Positions 47,653 through 61,493 are shown, counted from the first letter of the stretch. The stretch: 64,000 nt of DNA from Rostratula benghalensis (GCA_013399305.1 VXAI01000161.1:1214008-1278007); one strand, 5' to 3'. A program made the numbers and translations. The notes: generated by a model from the sequence alone, not told the origin.

Positions 47653-49987
47653 TTTTCCTAAGGAGTTCTATCCTCTCCTGTTGGTGAGATTTGTTTTGGT
47701 TTTAGGATCAGCAATCTGCCAAATCCACCAAGACAATGTAAGAGTACTAAAGCACAAGAGGCTCCCCCATCAAAACATTAGACTTCTTACAAAAGTTGCT
47801 AAGAAACAGTTGTGACAATGAACCTATGTAGTGCAGAATGAAGTTCCACTGATATTCAAGAGTGTAAGTAAATGGGTTTCAACTCATTGCTTTTGAGCCT
47901 GAGTTCACCACATCCAGGCATTTACTTTATTCTTTCAGAGATTAAGTGCCTTTGGGAAATGAAAATTCTGACACTGAATTGTTTAAGATAGATTTTTTTC
48001 AACTCAGATTTATTTCTGTTCTCCAATTATTCCGAGCTCTCTATTATAAATTTTTATCACAAAACCAAAACTGAAACCAAACCAAAGCAACAACAAACAA
48101 TACAAAATACCACCTAAACAGACCACACTGCATCAGCTAAGGAACAATAATGTCTTAGTGGGAAAAAAAAGGGAATTAAAAAAAAAAGAAAAAAAAAAAA
48201 GATAAAAAATCCCAAATACCAAACCAGAACACAGCTACCACAAAATGGAAAGCTAATTGGCTTTAATGTAATACAGCTTAATGACTTTGAAAAGTTCATT
48301 GCAGTTAATAGACTTCACGTGAAGAATTAAGTAAAGTATTTGTCTCATCTTTCACGGGCTGGGCACAGGAAACTAAGACCAAATATTCTTACCTTCCTTT
48401 CCTCCCCTTGAGAAGTTTGTCTTGCTGGAGTGGAGAGGCCTGAAAAGAGACCCCATGTTTGCAGCTAAAATCTTGCCTCAAAACCTCTTTTTTCACAATT
48501 ATATTTGGTGAAGGCTGGTGGGTAGTAAGACAAGCATGGAAAAACATGGAGTGTATTGCTGTGGGCACTACCTGAAGAGACAGAAAAAACAGTGAGTACC
48601 TGGAAAGCACTGAGAAGAGAAAGGAAATTATGTCTCAGATATAATAGTTTCTGCTTGATGGGTTTTCTGTCAGTCATGAGGGGAAAAAAAAAAAAAGAAA
48701 CAACTTATTAGATGTGAGCTGATACAACTCGTGAGGCAGCAGCTTCCAAAGGGCCCAGTTAATTCAGGAGTGCCCTTATAAAAGGGCATTCTGTGAGTAT
48801 CACTGTAAGAAAGCACCAGGGATGTGTTTCTGGCCAGTTACAACTTATAAAATAATTAACTACCTCCATTTGCAATGCCCTGGCAAACTGATAGCCCATC
48901 ACACATCACATGCATCTTTTTTACTCCATTGCAGAAAACTATCTCTCTTCTATGCGAGTGCAAAGATGTGGAGTATAAAATGAACCTGCATGATAAGTGC
49001 AGAACCTTTAATTACACACAGAGATAAAAAGATCCAGTCAAGGCTCATTGATCCTGAATGTGTAACACTGCCATTTGGAATTACCCTGTGCTGCTGACAA
49101 GCCTAGTTCCCCAAAAATGACAACTACCCTTCTCACAGGTCCCATTTGTGGAGATCATAAGGTCAACACTGTGAATCTGCATTCTCTCACTGCCTCTTAA
49201 CCATCTTACACCTCAGATTTTCTGAAGGTGGACTGCTCTTGCTCTGAAGGCTTCGGGCTTGTTCTTTCCAGTGGCTGACATTATTGTGGGGTAGGGGCTG
49301 GTGCTTCCAAAAAAATCCACATCTAAGGAGCCTTGTTGACCAGACAGGGGAGCCTACCAGAGTATGTCATGCTTCTTCCCTGCCCAAGACTAGTTCCACC
49401 TTTCTTCCAATGTAAGATCAAGAGAAATCCTTGGTGCACACCCAGCACACATTATAAGTGTTCACATTCAGCAGCATACAAATAGATTAAAATACATGAC
49501 AATGGCTGACACCACACTTTGTCAATTTGTCCACCAACTTCTATCATAGATAACTTCTTGAAGTTCTACATGTTTCTGAATTTTAACACTTTTCTCTCCA
49601 TTAAGGATTTGCTACTTACATGCCCTTGAGATTACAGAAATTGAACATTTTTTTTCAAAAATTGCTAAAATTACAAGAGTTTACCAGCATAGTCCTTCTG
49701 GTGGAGTTTCAGACTGTGAAACTGAAGGCATAAGCTCCCAGTCACAGACAATCATGCATCAGTGGAAAGAGGTACCATTTTATTCTGTATTTCTAAATGA
49801 AAAGGTGAAGCACAATAAATTAAGTGACTGAGCGATAAGATTAGAATAATTTCTCAGTTCAGCTATTTTTTTGTTAGATTAATTCAGTCATTTTTAAGAG
49901 CTGGATGAAAATCTCCACATCTAAGAGCAAGATCTGAGCTCTGAGACTATTCTAGTGACTATAACCTCCCAGTCTGACCAAAAACAC
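47653..49987. other. Single-copy AT-rich sequence, no identified gene
   Basis: No repeat is recognised. A-rich interrupted runs occur at 48165-48205 and 48683. The minus-strand segment 48393-48571 (179 bp) has a strong pyrimidine-tract acceptor and an AAG/GTAAGA donor and is discussed in the findings. Confidence 0.5.
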
Positions 49988-50355
49988 TTCTGGGCAACCT
50001 GTTCCACTGTCTCACCACTCTCACAGGAATGAATTTCTTCCTAATACCTAATTTTCAATTTAAAACTGTTCCCCCTTGTCCTATCGCTCCACTGCCTGAT
50101 AAAGAGTCCCTCCCCATCTCTCCTGGAACCCCCTTTAGGGACTAAATAGGGCTCTAAGATCTCCCCAGAGCCTTCTCTTCTCCAGGCTGAACAACTCAAC
50201 TCTCTCAACCTGTCCTCATGAGTGGAGGTGCTCCAGCCCTCTGAGCATTTTCATGTCCTCTGCTGGACATACTCTAAGCTACATTACTTTCTTGTGCTGA
50301 GGACTCCACAGCTGGACAGAGTACTCCAGGTGGGGTCTCACCAGAACAGAATAAA
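49988..50355 (-). mobile_element. CR1 LINE fragment lacking the 3' tail
   Basis: The left end starts inside the element at 'TCTGGGCAACCTGTTCCACT' and continues 'CTATCGCTCCACTGCCTGAT' and 'CCTTCTCTTCTCCAGGCTGA' to 'TCCAGGTGGGGTCTCACCAG'. The usual terminal ~150 bp (Gly-rich 3' UTR and ATTCTRTG tail) are missing, so the copy was broken after insertion or has lost its end by deletion. Confidence 0.92.
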
Positions 50356-53300
50356 ATTCCTCTTTTTTAGAGGAATCACCTTTAAATGCTGGTCAGACTC
50401 CTCACATGGAATGTCCTATGTCCTCCCTGTGAAGGACAATACCCTCACTGGGACAGGGCAAAGTTAAGGAAAAAATCTCAAGGTTCAATACCTCAAGAGG
50501 ACGAAGTCATGGATAAGAATACTCAGATAAAAACTCATGAAAGTGAAAAACTTCCATATACCATTTTAAACATAGCTGCAATCAGATATCTCTATCTATA
50601 TCTGGCTGTTGTGGTGACCTAAACTTCTAAGAAGCTGGAGCAGTCTACAGAGGCCAGCAGCCATTTTAATTTCATTGCAATGAAGGCTGTGAATAAAAAA
50701 TAATGCACTCTCTCCTTCTCTGATGGAGCTTTATTTTTGTTCTTATTTTGCTGTCCTTAATTTAAAATGAGAGTCATCCCAACAAGAAAATACCCAATTG
50801 CACTTTGAACGCAGAGAAACACAAGGCAAGAGATTAGCGAGGGGGTTTGCTGGTACTGATGCCTGTTGCCGGAATCTTTTGTCAGGAAAGTATTTTCAGA
50901 AAGCAAGTAGATTCTGTCAAGTCCTCAACATTAGCCTCTTTCTCTCTAACAGTATTTCCACAGATTAATTAACTCAAATGTCATTCTCTTGTAGCTGCAC
51001 GCACTCTACAGAAGAGTACTTGGGAGCTGCTGTGTGTTTTGGATCAAACAAAGCTCTGCAGGGATACAATCATAACTCCAGTAAATTGCTATTGCAGTGG
51101 AATGCTACAGAATAAGCTTTTCAGATGTATTCTGCGAAACATCTTAGCACAAATATGTTTGCAGAGCAAAAGATTCACCGTGGCCCTTTCCTTACCATTA
51201 GCAGCAATACCTGTGTGCATTCTGAGGGTGAAAAGCACTACCTTTTAGTAGACGCCCATTTTGGCTGTTACACCTTGGTGGAAACAGTTTATTTCAGGGG
51301 ATTCCTACCTAAGGCACTGCTATATAACATTTATTTAGTGACACGGGGGGGTTGTTACGAATCACTCCTGTTTGTTTAGTTAACCTGCATGGAGTAAGCA
51401 GCACGTTCTCCAGCCAGGGTCTCGCAGGTTCAGTCCTGCCTGGCACCCCAACCCTTGAAAATCCGGCCCAAAATTAATCTCTACATTCAAAATACCTGAA
51501 GGACATTCAGTGACTTATATAAAATTCAAGGCAAACCTCCTTGTATCTTCAAAAACTTAAACATGTCTTTATCTTCAGGGAATAAAACAGAACAGAACTG
51601 ATAACAGCCGTGTTGGTCAGTATGAACTGGAGTTCACCAAACTCAAAATGCTGCAAGCGACTTCAAACAAACTTTCATTGCCCCGTACTGATTTCAGTAA
51701 GTCTGAGTCTTTCTTTACCTTCATCGATGGCTTTTCCCTCCTTAACATCCATCCCACGTGACAAAAGATCATCAACAACCTCTTTTTCAGAGGTTTTTCC
51801 TTTTTGTTTCCATTCCTAACATAAGACCAAGAGAAAGGTGTAGCTCTAATCTCCTTCCAAATGGTGTCATAATTTCCCCTTTGCAATTTTTTCCTGTCAT
51901 GGTTAGAAGGCAAGACAATTATCCACCAGCATTTGAGGGTAAATGACACCTAATATAAAACTTACACAGGTAAAACAGTAAATATACAAAGAGGTATCAA
52001 AAACGCCTTGGAAAATCCCATTTCATACTTGAACCTCACCCAAAGCAAGTCTGAATATTAGATTTATTTTAACAGAAAAAAAAAACAAAAAAACCCCCAA
52101 ACCTATCCAGTATAATGTAATTACCGTAAAAGCCAGAGGGATAAAAAGTCCTCTGAATTCTTGCCATTCTCTGAGCAACTACTGAACTAACAGTTAAAAG
52201 GGGCTGAACACTTTCTAGACTAATATAGGGAAGCATTATGACAATCCTGCTCCTGAGCTTAAATCAGCATGGGTATATTAAAATAATGTCACATAATTTT
52301 CCTCATGAAACTATCATTTCGCTGTTACCTGGAGGGATACTGTAAGATACACTATAATACTATAAATGTAAATATTCTGTACACCAGCGTTCCATGAGAA
52401 TGGAAACTTAATGATGTTTATATTACAACATCACTGCTGGAGTTAGGGTTGTATTAGCATTTCTGTGATAACCCACCCCACCATTTCCCAGAGGTTTATA
52501 ACTCAACTGTAAAAATTTACTACAAGCTGAAATTTAACGTATCAAGTCCACCCCAGGAGCAATTTTGATTTTTTTTCTTTTTCCCAGAAAGGAGACAGCC
52601 ATCTGCACGTTTTGAGATTGTGAATGTATATATAAATGTTAAACATGCTTTTTGGTGTTCAACTTAATTTTTTAAAAAAGCTACTAATAAAATGTTTTTA
52701 AGGAAAAAAAAAATCCATAACCGCAGCCTGATCCATCTAGTGGAAAAATATGGCGAACAATTAAAACATAACATCAGAAAACAGTTTATGAGGAGTCAAA
52801 GTAATTGCTAGGAATAAAACCTGATGAAAAATGCCAAGAGGCTGAATTTGTGTTTATTTTCCCACCTTGTAAAGACCTAATTTTCATCCTGTTCTAGTTG
52901 AGGACTCAGCATTGATTTTGCTGGTACAGCTACAGATTCAGTCCCTAAGTTACTGATACGCTTTTAAAATACAGAACACACTGTAATGTAAGCTGAGACA
53001 TAAGAGAGTTTCTTCTCCTGAAACACACTTCTTCCTCCCCATACCTCAGTGCTTCCATGCCTCAGATGTAGCTCACCCCAGTAATCACTGTATCCATCCC
53101 AAATCTGGAGTATCTGCGTAGGGATCAAAGCCTTCAGCTCCATATTCTAGTGCCTCTGGGTTTTGAGGCTAGCTCTCGAAATGCCTTTTGTTTGCTGAGA
53201 TCATACCTAATAAAGACACAGTTCTTTTTGTGTCTGCACCTGCATCATGAAACTTTGATATCCACTTTTACTTCCATTGATTTTTCTTTGTTATTGCTAC

Positions 53301-54191
53301 CATATACATTTTAGCTTCTTGAATATAAATGAGGTTTATTGCTAAGGCCGAGGTTATTGCTGTGAACTCTTCTAAGAAAAATGTAAACTATTCTTTTTTC
53401 TCTAAAACTCTGGGAATAATCTGAGCCCAAGCTCAATACATATTTTTCTTCAGAATAACCATGAAGTTCTGCAGCATAGCCCACAACCGGGAAACTGGAC
53501 ATGAGGTGGGTGATCACATGCAAATTTGAAGCTAGGATTTCAGAATTGCGTTATACATTGTTTTCAGAAGATCAAATTACCCTTATAAAGCTTCACTTTT
53601 TTGTCTTGAATGTTAAGAGGAATTTTAGTATTTTCCCATCAGAAAGAAGTATGTATATTATGGCTGGCTTTGCAATGGAATTTGGAGCAGAATTTGAAAC
53701 ATAAAAGCTGGAAATGGATCAGTAATCAAAAATCTTGCTGTTTGGGGAACATTACAGACTAAATATGAGGGCACTGTTTGTGAGCTTTATATTATTGACG
53801 TGAACTCTGTATTCTATAAGTGCAGATAAACCATTGCACTGAAGAGTGTACGTGTGAAATACGTAAATGATACACAGAACACAAGAGAATATTAAAGAAT
53901 ATAAAAAATTCCAAATGTAGGTGTTTCATTCTTTAACATGCTCTGGTTTTCTTGGAGAAGGATTAATGAGAGGCCAAATCAGTGCAATACTTAAATCAGG
54001 AATCCTCAGGTTGGATCCAAGTGAGAAGAAAAAATTATTTTTAAAAATGCATAAATACAATATAAAATAACTGCAAAGAACTTGCAATAGCAACAGTATG
54101 CATTGATGTGCATGGATGGGGGGAATCACAAGTTCTTCAGCAGAAGTATGAAAATCAGGCCATGTTGTCATCAATTCCTTGATTCATTCTA
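50356..54191. other. Single-copy AT-rich sequence, no identified gene
   Basis: No repeat or gene is recognised. Open frames up to 110 codons (51617-51949, minus) show no family resemblance. Confidence 0.5.
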
Positions 54192-54450
54192 AATCATGGA
54201 ATCCTAGAATGGTTTGGGTTGGGAGGGACCTTAAAAATCACCCAGTTCCAACCCCCCTGCCCTGGGCAGGGACACCTCCCACCAGACCAGGTTGCTCCAA
54301 GCCCCATCCAGTCTGGCCTTGAACACCTTCAGGGATGGGGCAGCCACAGCTTCTCTGGGCAACCTGTTCCAGTGTCTCATCACCCTCACAGCAAAGAATT
54401 TCTTCCTGAGATCTGATCTAAATCTCCCCTCTTTCAGTTTAAAACTATTT
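54192..54450 (-). mobile_element. CR1 LINE, 3' region with tail
   Basis: 'AATCATGGAATCCTAGAATG' (tail) is followed by 'GGTTTGGGTTGGGAGGGACC', 'CCCCCCTGCCCTGGGCAGGG', 'AGCCACAGCTTCTCTGGGCA' and 'CCTCACAGCAAAGAATTTCT'. It is 5'-truncated at about 260 bp and is a close relative of the oppositely oriented copy at 24010-24312. Confidence 0.95.
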
Positions 54451-57400
54451 CAAATAAAACCTGACATTCACTTCGTCAAGTAGCCATGAAGCCAGTAGCA
54501 AGAAAAGCACAACAGCTTTGAGGATCATGATCAGACTATCAGATAGTGATTGTCTACTCTCTGAAAGAATTTGCTTGTATTTTGTGATCAGTCACATGTG
54601 ATTTCTCTCCTTAATAGCTTCTAATCTTAGTACTCCAAGAATAGAACAGTATATATTTTTCTTCAAAAGAAGAAAATACTTCATGCAATTCATGTTCCAG
54701 CAACGTCAAGGAATGATTTCCAGAATAGACCTTGAGGAGACAGGACCTGTACATGAGCATTATAGACAGATCTTTGCCCCAAGTAGTTTTAAGAAGCCCT
54801 TGGCCATGTAGACACCGTACTTTTCTCCAGCAGTCCACCCCTGGCCACCAAGTGGCCTTGAGCCCAACAACCTGCCTCATTCAGGTGACTAGCCCATCTG
54901 TAAGCAATAATACTGCTCCAAGAGAAATATAAATTCAAAATCTGGCCTTTTGGCCACCAGATACTTACTTCCCAGTCAAGTTGTGTATTGGCTTTGCAGT
55001 CTCAAGTCTTGCCAGCTTTGATCCAGTTGCTCTGTTTTCAGAGAGCTTTTTTTCTAATATTTCTTCTTTTTCCCTTACAGCTCCCTTAGCAGATGCACTG
55101 AATGATACTGTTACACAACTCAGCCTGAAGAACTCTCATGGAAATCAATTTGACTAATGCACACATAGCATAAAGGGGGATATTTAACTGCAAAGAGGAT
55201 GTTGGGTTTAGTTTTTGGTTTGTTTTTTTTCCCTGGACTGGAGAACAAGAGCAATCATTTGAGCTAGAGTTTCTATATGGAAGTTGGAGAGAAATGATGG
55301 TTTCCCCATGGATTAACATTTCCTGACTTTGCTCTTCACACAAAGGTTACAACTACTTATGCTATATGCAAGCTATGCATAATAATTAGGAACAGGGCAC
55401 ACTGTCTAACTCATCATACTTGTTAGCATTTCAATGCAGATATCATTTTAATCCTTGAATTTCTAATGTCAACAGTAGCTGCTTAGAGTTGTCATTGAAA
55501 TCTTTAATTTCTCTCCTCTTCATACCGCATCCATGTGCACACACTCTTCATTGATTATGGTTTGGCATTTCTTCTAGGTTTTTATAACCTTGCAGTAGAT
55601 TTATGCCAATGAAAACTTACACTGGCAGCCCAGTACATGTTGTACAAGAGAGGAGTCAGATTTGAATGGAAAGTATTGAAGTTACTTACGATCCCATTCA
55701 GCAGGATTATATAGCATAATAAAGGTCAGCTGTGATGCATCCTATGTTAACAGGCAAAAGGACGTGTAGAAGACGATGGGAAGGGTTTATTTCTTATAAA
55801 AGCAGGTCATGCTTTAGGAATAAGTTTCAGATAGCAGTAGACAGACAGTGACAGTGGATTATTATAGGCTTATGGGGACAAAAAAAAAGAAAGACATAAC
55901 ATTTTCATATCAGATGAAACAATAATTTTAAAACTGGAGTTAGAATCCCAAATCCTCAGAGGGCAAAGAAAAATACCTGAGGAGCTTTAGAAAAAAGCTT
56001 TGTAGGTGCTCTGAGCTGGCGTGGCTCTTTCCATCAGCAGATTTCCTCATAGTGGATCTGTCCTTCATATTAAACTCACACCAAAAAGTCCTCACTGTGA
56101 CTTTTGCGCATCATGCATCAAGAATACAAGAGTTTGCTGTGATGTGCCATACCCAGTAACAACTAACAAAATCGTGATATTCCCTGATAATTAAAAATAA
56201 GCATTCTGGACTCTTTTTGTGACCCATCACTGCCTCCATCACCATTCTTCCAGATTTTCTGTGGTTTGGAAAAGAAAGGGGGAAGAATTTCTCTTTTCGG
56301 CAGTTTCTTTATGGAAGGTGATGAGTGTTACAAGGTACTTAAGGCCCTGTACAAGGCAGTTCTGAAACACAGTTCATGCATTACTTATGAGATTTCACTG
56401 CAATGTAAATCTCAGTGAGTTTCGTTTGTTCCCTCGGTCTTAAATGAAACAACATTTACCAAGTCCAAGGAATCATTTTTTCAGAGTTCAAGTTCTGAAG
56501 AGAAATGTGTGGTATGGCAAAAATTATTAATAAAAAATAAATACATGTCCAAGCAAATAAAGCTTCTGCACTATAAAGCTTCACATTTGTCTCTATTAAT
56601 GATTAATACATTTGTAAAAAGCAGTCCTGCTTTGCAGAGTACAGCCACAAAACTGTCCTGCATCCTGCTAGCACTTACGATCACAGCATGGGTCCAAAGA
56701 GGATTCCTAGGAATGCATCATCCATGTTTGATAAATCAGATGGACTGTACAGAGGATGTTAAAGCCATATTAGAGTTACTAACAGGAAAGTGAAGGCAAA
56801 AATACTTCTGAATCAGCTCTAAAGTAAGACAGTGACATCATTTGATTGACTTAAGCACACGTAGGAAATTAGCAGCAGGTGTTGGAGCTTGCTAATAAAG
56901 CTCAGCTGTGACCTACAGAAACCAATTGCATAGTAGGGATCTAAAAAAAAAAAAATCATTAAAAAATAATCACACTAATCGTAAAGTTTTATAAATGTCT
57001 TTCCATTATAATAAAACAAAATACACCTTGAAAGATGCTGATGTGCTCGACCAAAACTAGTTTATAACTCTGCTATTGAGAGCAAAGTGTAGCCCCAGGG
57101 TCATTTAGGCACCTTTACAAAATGTCTGATATGTTATCTGGAATATCTTCTTCCATCTCTGAGTTACTACGACATGTAGCATTTAAAAACAATATGAATT
57201 TAGGACACAAGCAGGATATATTTGCTTTATCATTTATTCAGATGTTTTTGCCCAGAGTTATTTCAGTGACATCGCTGCTGTTCCTGCATTTGTGTCCAGG
57301 CAGGACTACCATCATCTGCCAGAGCAATGGAACATATTTCCAACGACAAGATATTTCAATTTCAACAGAAAAAAGATGTTTTAAAGAGTTTATATATAGA

Positions 57401-60101
57401 TGCAATACATTTATATATATAAATGTAAATATTGTAGATATCAGTAGAAATTAAAGCAATTAATTGAATAATTGCACAGAATTTTAAGGAAGTGTTAATA
57501 TTTGCAGTAAATATGATCCCAGATAAACGCGTTGGATTCAGACACCTGGTAGAAATTCAAGCTCAAGTTATCCTCCCTTGAAAGCCAAGAAAAGGGCAAG
57601 GGATCTGAGCATAGTCTCAGGCTTCTTATACACACACACACATGATTAGTTACAATCTGAACTTGAGACTTCAATTCTTTGTTATTGAACAAAAGCTTAA
57701 TCCTCCAAACTTCTTGGGGAAATAGCTTTAAACAGGTGAAAATAAAATACAATTAATGAAGAAGAAAAAAGATATGAAGAGCTGTTGGAGGCAGCAGTAC
57801 TCAAAAAAAAAATAGTCAAAATAAAATAAGTTTTCCAACCTGAATAAATCTTTGTGGGAAATACTAAAATCAAAACGGATAAGTGGAAGAAATTAAATAT
57901 ATCTGAAATTACGAGTGCACTAGAAAACACAGTACAATAAACTTCAAGCCAGCCTATTGGGGAAAGATTAAAAATAAGAATTGTAAGCTATACGAGAAGT
58001 ATTTTGTAGAAACTGTACCTTGTTCAAAAATAAAGCAAACTCACTTCTCTTCCCAGATGCAATTTTCTGTGGTTTAATTTGGTAAGATAAGTATTGGTTT
58101 TGATCTTTTAGCTGATTTCTGCCTAACTAGCTTTAACCGTGTTTACTTTTCATTGACATTCAGCAATCCTTCATTATGTAAGAAGGCTCAAAAATACCTT
58201 GAAGTCACAACAACCAATTAAAATGTTGTTCAGAAATTCTCAAAACACTAAAGAATAGGTTCCAAAATGGTCACAAACTTTTTCTGTCAAAGGAAGGGTG
58301 CAGAATGACTTACAATCCACTCTCCAGCTTCAAAACGGTTCATGATTTGCAACTGAATTGCAATTTCTGAGATAAGAAGGTTTTCAAATATATGCCATGT
58401 GATTAGGAATGCACTTGTATGCATTGTGCAGAATTCACGTGTGTGTGTGTAAGGCAAATTGGTCTCAGAGGGGGATTTTCCAAAGCATGCAGCAGCATAG
58501 TGGGCCTCAAGGGACCAAGATGTTGAGCATTTCCCAAAAAAAAAAAAAAAAAAAATTATGGTAAAGTCAGTCAGCCCAAGATTTCCTCCTATCAGATTCC
58601 CTAGGATTAGAGTCTCACTCAGAGTAAATTCCCACTTAGGGGGCAGAATGGGTGGAGAGCTGAACTACTGGAATATCACATTCTTTACCATTTAATTTGG
58701 TGGCAAGAAGTTAAGCCAAGGTCTCCAGTTTCACAGAATAAAACATCTATGGGTATCTTTATCACGCCATAATACAGCAGTGGGAATGTAGTGACACATT
58801 AGCAACCATGTCCTTCCAACCCCCAGAGAGTTTGATTTTTAGCTATTAGCCCCTGCGTTGTTGTGTATGTAGCTGAAGAGATGTAACTACATTCACTTTA
58901 GTCTTAGCATGGTACAATCACACCTACATTTTACTTTGTAGTTAGTCCTTTACGGAGTAGATCTCAGGCCGATTACGCTGAGAAACTTCCCAGGAAAATG
59001 TCATTTAACCTTTGCATCCTCTCTCCTATCCCTTTCTGCCTCAGCCACCTCTCTCTTCCTCCTGAAATTTTCTCCTTCACCTCAAAAGTTTACTGCTATT
59101 TTTTTAAGCAATAGGAATCAGGACAGAGAGCTGGCTTTATCAGGGCCTGTGTTGAAATGTTCCCAAGAATGTGGGGGGGAGGGAAAAAAGGTGAATTGTT
59201 GCAATCCAAAGTGAAGAGGTTGGAGGGTGGGAGAAGGCAAGTATTTTTGGAAAAGTCAGTAGAAAGGAGGGGATGAGGTATACACATATTTACATACATA
59301 TTATATTTGAGGAACTAAGATTGCATAATGTTTCTGACATCTACTGCAATAGGCTATTCATTAAAACTGTGCTCTTACCTCCATTCAGTCGATTTCTTGG
59401 TACCATTTCAAAATGAACCCAGGCTTAAATAAAAGAGTTATAGAAAATACCTGCAAAGCTCTTCAGAGTGAGTACAATAGGCAACAACTTTTTGGAATGA
59501 CAGAGAAAGAACGTTGATATGTTGAGGCATTTCATCCATTTAAAACCTTTCTCCCTTTTATCAAGTATGTTTTAATTTTTATAAGTTCCTAGAGCTAGAA
59601 AGAGGCTTCTTTAATTATAAATGTGAAAGAATAAATACAAATCTTTAGCTTGCAACACTTCACTTTAGATTTAAGAATAAATGTGATTTAGAATATTCCT
59701 TTATTGTATATCAGTTTTTAATCACTGGAAGTCAAAGCCACTGTCAAAGAACACTGTAACCAACTTGGCTTTGAGAAAGTCAGGTCAAATAAGAGACTCC
59801 TCTCGGGCAAAGACACGACATACGAACGAATGTCCTAAAATTCATCTGGAAGGAACACTGTGTGCTCCAATATGCATTTCTGCAGGTAAAAATACAAACT
59901 ACAAACAGAGAAAAAAAAATAAAACCTGCTCATTGCAATCCCATAAATATTCCTTTAAATCAAAAGGAGGTATAGTTGCTAATATCTGGTCTGATGTCCC
60001 ATTTTTGAAGACTCTTGGATGGGAGCAAACTTTCTTCATTTTCTCTCCATCTCTACAGGGATCATTAACAAAGATGAGAAGCCCTATTTTATGTCTCCAA
60101 A
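54451..60101. other. Single-copy AT-rich sequence, no identified gene
   Basis: No interspersed repeat is recognised. A20 lies at 58536-58555, and short CA and GT runs occur near 57630 and 58440. A very strong acceptor at 55079-55080 precedes a short open segment (see findings), with an AATAAA at 55718-55723 downstream. The frames of 94 and 110 codons at 56509 and 57122 match nothing known to me. Confidence 0.5.
58536..58555 (+). repeat. Poly-A homopolymer (A20)
   Basis: This is an uninterrupted run of 20 A, with no retroposed body recognised upstream. Confidence 0.9.
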
Positions 60102-60617
60102 CACAGAATCATTCAGGTTGGAAGACATCCTTGGGATCATTGAGTCCAACCAACAGCCCCACTCTACATTTTCCTCCCCTACACCACATCCCCCAACACC
60201 ACATCTCAACGGCTCTTAAAAAACACATTCATAGATGGGGACTCAACCACCTCCCTGGGCAGCCCATTCCAGTGTCTGACCACCCTTTCTGGGAAAAATT
60301 CTTTCCTAATGTTCAGCCTAAACCTACCCTGTTACAGCTTGAGGCCATTCCCTCTTGTTCTACCACTAATCACCTGTGAGAAGAGACCAGCACCAACCTC
60401 TCTACAATGTCCTTTCAGGTACTTGTAGAGGATGATGAGGTCTCCCCTCAGCCTCCTCTTCCTCAAACTGAACAGTCCCAGCTCCTTCAATTGCTTTATG
60501 CTTCAGGCCCTTCACCAGCTTTGTTGCCCTCCTCTGCACTCGCTCCAGCACCTCAAGATCTCTCTTGTGTTGAGGTGCCCAGAACTGGACACAATACTCA
60601 AGGTGTTGCAGTGCTCA
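60102..60617 (-). mobile_element. CR1 LINE, 5'-truncated, with 3' tail
   Basis: The tail is at the left ('CACAGAATCATTCAGGTTGG'), then the 3' UTR ('CACATCCCCCAACACCACAT'), then ORF2-end sequence ('GGTCTCCCCTCAGCCTCCTC', 'CCCAGAACTGGACACAATAC'). About 515 bp are preserved. It is of the same 3' type as the plus-strand copy at 8501. The longest open frame in the window (59765-60379, plus) runs antisense through this element and is not a gene. Confidence 0.96.
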
Positions 60618-61033
60618 CCGTGTGCAGGCGATTCCTGTGCTGCAAAAGCAATAGCTCAGGCTTCACCCAGAAGTGGAAACAGCAAGGCAGAGATTGCATG
60701 TCAGTGATATGAACAGAGAGGACTGCAGTTCTGCCAGTCATCTCACCGTCTGGGCTTGGATGGCACATGGAAATAAATACAGGTCTGGAGCACAAGGTCA
60801 CGTCTCCTCTCACAACCAGGAGGGCAAGAAACATGGTACCCAAGGACTGAAGCCTAATTAAAGCTATATTCCTGCCAGGTTTAATAAAAAATTTTAAAAA
60901 ATAATAATAAACTCAAATTCTGAGTTCTGAGCCTTATATAGAGAGAGATCTTTACCTGGGATGGTGCTAAGGTTGGAGATTTCATCACAGGAATTATGAT
61001 CATCTTCTGGACACATGTAGAGCCTGTTATGTG
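60618..61033. other. Spacer between CR1 copies
   Basis: No feature is recognised in these ~415 bp. Confidence 0.5.
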
Positions 61034-61258
61034 AGGATCACAGGATATTTCAGCTTGGAAGGGACATCAAGAGGTCCTTCCTCCAATCACCTGCTCAAAG
61101 CAGGGCCACCTCTGAGGGTCAGACTCCTGGAGCCCAGCTCCATCCTTTTGATAAACACCTCATAGGTACTGGGAGCTGCTGCTGGGTGTCCTCAAAGCCA
61201 TCTCTCCTCCAAACAAACCCAATTCCCTCCATCTCTCCTCAAAGGTCAAGTGCTTTAT
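61034..61258 (-). mobile_element. Older CR1-type LINE fragment
   Basis: 'AGGATCACAGGATATTTCAG' and 'TTGGAAGGGACATCAAGAGG' form a CR1 tail (reverse complement). They are followed by 'CACCTGCTCAAAGCAGGGCC', typical of the CR1-X/Y-like 3' types, and a decayed 'CCCTCCATCTCTCCTCAAAG' block. It is more diverged than the other CR1 copies. Confidence 0.75.
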
Positions 61259-61493
61259 CTTTAAAGTAGTTGATCAGCTCCTACATAGAAATAGAGTACA
61301 TCATAAATTCCTTCATTCATTCAGTAGCAATTTATGGAAGAAATATAACAAAAAGGTTAGAAATGAGGTAAGATACACTTTTTTAATAGCAGTGCTAAGA
61401 TCTATACTGGTGCAGTCAAATGCCAAACTGCTATATGGAAAATTATTGCTATAGCATCTCATATAGGAGGTAATTCATAAAAATCGCAGGAAA

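Noticed and set aside
59765..60379. Longest open frame in the window (204 codons, plus strand)
   Set aside because: Its right half runs antisense through the CR1 at 60102-60617, and the left half has no family resemblance or start context.
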